Assembly: GCF_901827155.1 (NCBI RefSeq)
Contig: NZ_LR594659.1
Coordinates: 1,116,001-1,180,000, forward strand
Length of the DNA: 64,000 nucleotides
Reading direction: 5' to 3'
Origin: Variovorax sp. PBL-H6
Lineage (GTDB): Bacteria; Pseudomonadota; Gammaproteobacteria; Burkholderiales; Burkholderiaceae_C
Position 1 is the stretch's first letter. Every line of letters begins with the position of its first letter. The notes below the pieces were generated by a model. The model had not been told where the DNA came from. It did no database searches and worked only from the letters and a program-made list of their open reading frames with translations. A program made the position numbers and the translations under genes. Below, one piece after another: positions 60,841-64,000 of the stretch.

Positions 60841-61808
60841 CAGTTCGTCTTCAGTTCAACCGCCTTGAGCACCGGGTCCCATGCTGCTTTGTCGGCCTTC
60901 AGGCGTTCCTTGAAGGCGGCTGCACTCGGGTTGAGCGGGGTGGCGCCGAGCTTCGCCAGCTTCTCCTTCATGGTGGGCGTCGCCAGGACCTTCGTCAGCG
61001 CCCGGTTGAGCGTGTCCACCACGTCCCTCGGCGTGCCCTTGGGTGCGACGAGCCCCATCCACAAGCCCGCATCGAGGCCCGGCAGGCCCAGCTCGGCGAA
61101 TGTGGGGACGTCGGGCACCGAGGCCGAACGCGTCTTGCCGGTCTGAGCCAGGATGCGGATCTGCCCGCCTTGCATGTACGGAAGAGTGCCGCCGAGGTTG
61201 TTGCACATCACCGGGATATGGCCGGCCATCAGGTCGTTGACGGCCGGGGCGTTGCCCTTGTAGGGCACGTGCTGCAGCTGGGACTTCGTCTGGTGGTTCA
61301 CCATCTCGCACACCAGGTGCGACGGAGTGGCTACGCCGGCGGAGCCGAACGACAGCGAGCGGGGGTTGGCCTTGTCCGCCGCGATCAGGTCAGAGAGCTT
61401 CCGGTACGGCGTCCTGGTGTTGACAGCGATCACGTTGGGCAGGTCGGCCACGAGCCCGATGCCCACGAAGTCGTCGACCGGACTCCACTTGAGATCCTTG
61501 TGCACGTAGGGAAGGAACACGTTGGTGAGCCCGGCCATCAGGATGGTGTAGCCGTCGGGCTGCGCCTTGGCCACGAACTCCGAGCCGATGAGGCTCCCGG
61601 CACCCGCCTTGTTCTCGACCACGATCGGCTGCCCGAGTGCGGCGCCGAGGTCGACCGCGAGCGTGCGCGCCACGAGGTCCGTGCTGCCCGCGGCAGGGAA
61701 TGGGACGATCAGCTTGATCGGCTGCTCGGGATAGGCGGCCAGGGCGGCGGTGGCAACGAGCGTGGCGGACAGCGCCACGACGGCGCGGCGGATTCGGTGG
61801 GGGTTCAT
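60840..61808 (-). CDS. Bug/TctC family periplasmic solute-binding receptor
   Basis: The 322-residue receptor has a Sec-like signal peptide ([25 protein letters not shown]) and the mature start [24 protein letters not shown], the Bug signature. It starts within the stop of the acyl-CoA dehydrogenase gene (ATGA) and ends overlapping the CoA-transferase start. No TctAB permease is encoded nearby. It probably captures the carboxylate that the neighbouring enzymes degrade. Confidence 0.9.
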   Translation of the reverse strand: MNPHRIRRAVVALSATLVATAALAAYPEQPIKLIVPFPAAGSTDLVARTLAVDLGAALGQPIVVENKAGAGSLIGSEFVAKAQPDGYTILMAGLTNVFLPYVHKDLKWSPVDDFVGIGLVADLPNVIAVNTRTPYRKLSDLIAADKANPRSLSFGSAGVATPSHLVCEMVNHQTKSQLQHVPYKGNAPAVNDLMAGHIPVMCNNLGGTLPYMQGGQIRILAQTGKTRSASVPDVPTFAELGLPGLDAGLWMGLVAPKGTPRDVVDTLNRALTKVLATPTMKEKLAKLGATPLNPSAAAFKERLKADKAAWDPVLKAVELKTN

Positions 61809-62986
61809 CGGATGTCTCCTTGTCTGGATGAGAGAAACCGGCGCCCGAGCGTGGCCCTGTGCAGCTCGGAGGCGCCGTCGTAGATGCGAAAGGGCCGCAG
61901 CTCCCGCAGAATCAGCGAGACGGGAGCGTCCTCGGACATGCCGAGCGCTCCCATCAGCTGCGCGGACCGGTCGGCGACGCGGTACAGCGCCTCCGACACG
62001 AACACCTTGGCCATCGCGGACTCGGTCTTGACGGGCAGGCCCGCGTCCATGCGCGCGGCGCAATCGAGCGTCATCAACCGGCTGGCGTGCAGGTCCATGT
62101 GGCAGTCGGCCACCATCGCCTGCACCTGCTGCAGATCGGCCAGGCGCTCGCCGAACGAGCGCCGCTCATTGACGTAGTCCTGGGCGAGTTCGAGAGCGCG
62201 GCGCGCGCGTCCCAGCAGGCGCATGCAGTGCGAGAGCCGCGCAGGCTCGAGCCGTTGCTGCGCATAGGCGAATCCCTCGCCGGCTTCACCGAGCACGGCC
62301 TCGTCGGTCACGAAGCAATCCGCCAGCTCGATGTCGCCATGGCCGCCGATCGCATAGGGATCGATGGCGGGGATGGCACGCAGGAGCCGGAAACCCGGGT
62401 TCGAGGTCTCGACGATGAACTGCGTGGGCCCGGCGTCCGTCGTCGCGAGCACGATGGCGAAACTCGCCCCGACCGCGCCGGTGATGAACCACTTGCGCCC
62501 GTTGATGACCCATCCACCCGGCCGGCGCTCGGCACGCGTGGCCAGCATCGACGGATCGGACCCTGCGCCGGGCGCCGGCTCCGTCATGGCGAAGCACGAA
62601 CGGATCTCCCCGGCAGCGAGCGGGCCGAGATAGGCACGCCGTTGGCCCGCGCTGCCCTGGCGCAGCAGGCTGATCATGTTCGGCTGGTCCGGCGCGGCGC
62701 AGTTGAGTGCGCCGGGGCCCAGGTAGCTGCGGCCGGCCTCCTCCAGGACCACGCTGCGCTCGACCCAGCCGAGACCGAGCCCGCCGTGCTCGCGCGGCAG
62801 CTGGGGAAGATAGAGGCCCAGGCTGCGTGCGATGGGCCGCAGCTGCGCCAGCGCGGTGTCCAGGGCACGTGGGTCGTGCACATGGGCCCGGGTTTCGAGC
62901 GGTATGGCGTGCTGCGCCACGAAGTCGCGCACTCGCCGGCGCAACTCGGCCAATGCGGGATCGCGCTGTACGTCCATGAGGTTCAT
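61805..62986 (-). CDS. Acyl-CoA dehydrogenase family protein, ACAD10/11-like base
   Basis: The 393-residue flavoprotein has [17 protein letters not shown] (FAD-binding) and [11 protein letters not shown]. The C-terminal position that holds the catalytic Glu in most members (YEGT) reads IYDGASELH, with Asp in its place, as in the ACAD10/11-like branch. The start is the ATG overlapping the upstream gene's stop. It is paired with a second, conventional dehydrogenase. Confidence 0.88.
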   Translation of the reverse strand: MNLMDVQRDPALAELRRRVRDFVAQHAIPLETRAHVHDPRALDTALAQLRPIARSLGLYLPQLPREHGGLGLGWVERSVVLEEAGRSYLGPGALNCAAPDQPNMISLLRQGSAGQRRAYLGPLAAGEIRSCFAMTEPAPGAGSDPSMLATRAERRPGGWVINGRKWFITGAVGASFAIVLATTDAGPTQFIVETSNPGFRLLRAIPAIDPYAIGGHGDIELADCFVTDEAVLGEAGEGFAYAQQRLEPARLSHCMRLLGRARRALELAQDYVNERRSFGERLADLQQVQAMVADCHMDLHASRLMTLDCAARMDAGLPVKTESAMAKVFVSEALYRVADRSAQLMGALGMSEDAPVSLILRELRPFRIYDGASELHRATLGRRFLSSRQGDIR

Positions 62987-64000
62987 CGCCGGCTCGCCTC
63001 GTGCTCGCGCAGCGTCAGCTTGGCGATGTTCAGCTGGTGGATCTGGCTCGTGCCTTCGTACAGCCGGAACAGGCGCACGTCGCGGTAGTAGCGCTCGATG
63101 GGGCTGAAGTCCGCGATGTAGCCGGACCCGCCGAACATCTGCACGCACCGGTCGGCCACGCGCCCGCACATCTCGGAAGCGAAGTATTTGCACATCGAGG
63201 CGGCAAGCGCGACGTCCTCGCCGCGGTCGCGCGCGCGCGCAGCCTCCAGGATCATCGATCGGGCGGCAAAGATCTCGGTGCGGCAGTCGGCGATCATGGC
63301 CTGCACCAGCTGGAAACCGGCAACGGATTGGCCGAACTGCTCTCGCCTCGACGTATGCGCCACCGCCAGGTCCAGCATGCGGATGGCCGGTCCGGTGCAC
63401 AGCGCGGCCAGGTGCAGCCGCTGCTTGTTGAGCACCTTCATCACCGTCTGGAACCCGACGCCTTCCTTCTCGCCGATGACTTGGCCCGCCGGCACGCGGC
63501 AGTCCTCGAAGACCACGTCGGACACGGGCGAGCCGGCCTGGCCCATCTTGCGGTACGGCTCGCCGGTGCGCAGGCCGGGGCCACGTTCCACCAGGAACGC
63601 GGTCAGCCCTGCGTGACCGCGCGTGTCTTCCGCGGTTCGAGCGACCACGGTGAAGACGTCGGCGACGGGCGCGTTGGTGATGAAACGCTTGGTGCCGTTC
63701 AGGACGTAGTGGTCTCCTTCCCTGCGTGCAGTGGTCTGGATGTTGGTGGCGTCCGAGCCTGCATCCGGCTCGGTCAGGGCGAGGCAGCCGGTGAGCTCGC
63801 CATGCGCCATGCGCGGCAGCCATTGGGCCTTCTGCGCCTCGGTGCCGTCGGCAGCAAGTGCCTCGGAGCCGATGCCGGTGTTGGTGCCGACGCGCGCACG
63901 CAAGGCCACCGAGGACTGCGAGAGCTCCATCGCGCACAGGACCAGCTCTTCCGCGGTGAGGCCCAGTCCCCCGTACGCCTCGGGAATGCTCCAGCCGAAG
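62983..64000 (-). CDS. Acyl-CoA dehydrogenase, 5' end outside window
   Basis: About 338 residues are visible; the frame runs out of the window through FGWSIPEAYGGLGLTAEELV, so the start lies beyond it. CLALTEPDAGSDATNIQT (FAD site), LNGTKRFITNA, QMFGGSGYIADFSPIERYYRD and the catalytic Glu in LYEGTSQIH are those of standard short/medium-chain acyl-CoA dehydrogenases. It overlaps the next gene's start by 4 nt. Confidence 0.9.
   Translation of the reverse strand, partial: FGWSIPEAYGGLGLTAEELVLCAMELSQSSVALRARVGTNTGIGSEALAADGTEAQKAQWLPRMAHGELTGCLALTEPDAGSDATNIQTTARREGDHYVLNGTKRFITNAPVADVFTVVARTAEDTRGHAGLTAFLVERGPGLRTGEPYRKMGQAGSPVSDVVFEDCRVPAGQVIGEKEGVGFQTVMKVLNKQRLHLAALCTGPAIRMLDLAVAHTSRREQFGQSVAGFQLVQAMIADCRTEIFAARSMILEAARARDRGEDVALAASMCKYFASEMCGRVADRCVQMFGGSGYIADFSPIERYYRDVRLFRLYEGTSQIHQLNIAKLTLREHEASRR

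Noticed and set aside
1..64000. tRNA, rRNA, CRISPR arrays, insertion sequences, integrases or phage genes
   Set aside because: None was recognised on either strand by reading; no repeat-spacer pattern, transposase motif or attachment-site pair was seen.

Overview
The window is GC-rich, gene-dense DNA, most likely from a betaproteobacterium of the order Burkholderiales (Comamonadaceae- or Alcaligenaceae-like). The basis is gene content: orphan Bug/TctC-type periplasmic receptors, several CaiB/BaiF CoA-transferases, a gentisate route, TRAP and BCCT transporters, and long runs of genes joined by ATGA or GTGA overlaps. The order-level placement is inference. No rRNA, tRNA, CRISPR array, insertion sequence or phage gene was seen. 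Almost the whole window is accessory catabolism.

Region 1 (1-4.2 kb, +): two CaiB/BaiF CoA-transferase subunits (the first cut by the window edge), an isochorismatase-fold hydrolase lacking the usual cysteine, a CitE-like lyase and a GntR/FadR-type regulator. The layout suits CoA activation of a hydroxy acid followed by C-C cleavage. A lipoprotein metallo-hydrolase and a 27-residue membrane peptide follow on the minus strand.

Region 2 (5.5-20.3 kb): a cytochrome P450 regulon. The minus strand carries two tandem VOC proteins, a [2Fe-2S] ferredoxin, a DUF1330 protein, a 2-keto-4-pentenoate hydratase-like enzyme, an MDR oxidoreductase, one intact and one frameshifted Bug receptor, a P450 and a LuxR-type regulator. 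An IclR regulator is divergent from a plus-strand alpha/beta hydrolase, thiolase and CoA-ligase operon. A FAD ferredoxin reductase lies further on. Four 17-18 bp palindromes with GTCCC/GGGAC arms precede the ferredoxin, P450, hydrolase and reductase units. Each has a -10-like hexamer at the same distance, so the scattered redox partners look like one regulon.

Region 3 (20.4-33.2 kb): a LysR regulator divergent from a long plus-strand operon. It encodes a short leader peptide, a fused indolepyruvate-type 2-oxoacid oxidoreductase, a TRAP transporter (P, Q, M), an EntE-like aryl-acid ligase, a hot-dog thioesterase, a FAD monooxygenase, gentisate 1,2-dioxygenase and a fumarylpyruvate hydrolase-like enzyme. 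This reads as uptake and CoA-thioester-dependent hydroxylation of an aromatic acid to gentisate, then ring cleavage. A cyoD remnant follows.

Region 4 (33.6-42.6 kb): a BCCT transporter, a TetR repressor flanked by two matching operator-like repeats, an RND adaptor and pump, an SDR, an alpha/beta-hydrolase remnant and a LysR regulator with a T-N11-A dyad over its own start codon.

Region 5 (42.7-59.6 kb, mainly +): a TIGR02444-like gene, then an operon-like run of UbiX, a three-subunit xanthine-dehydrogenase-type hydroxylase, a CobW GTPase, two paralogous PF04909 amidohydrolases (one without its HxH), UbiD, an NCS2 nucleobase permease, a four-gene BMP-type ABC transporter and an 8-oxoguanine-deaminase-like amidohydrolase. 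Together they look like uptake, hydroxylation, deamination and prenyl-FMN-dependent decarboxylation of an N-heteroaromatic compound. I know of no described pathway with this set.

Region 6 (59.6-64 kb, -): two acyl-CoA dehydrogenases (one cut by the edge), a Bug receptor and a CaiB/BaiF CoA-transferase, all with overlapping ends.
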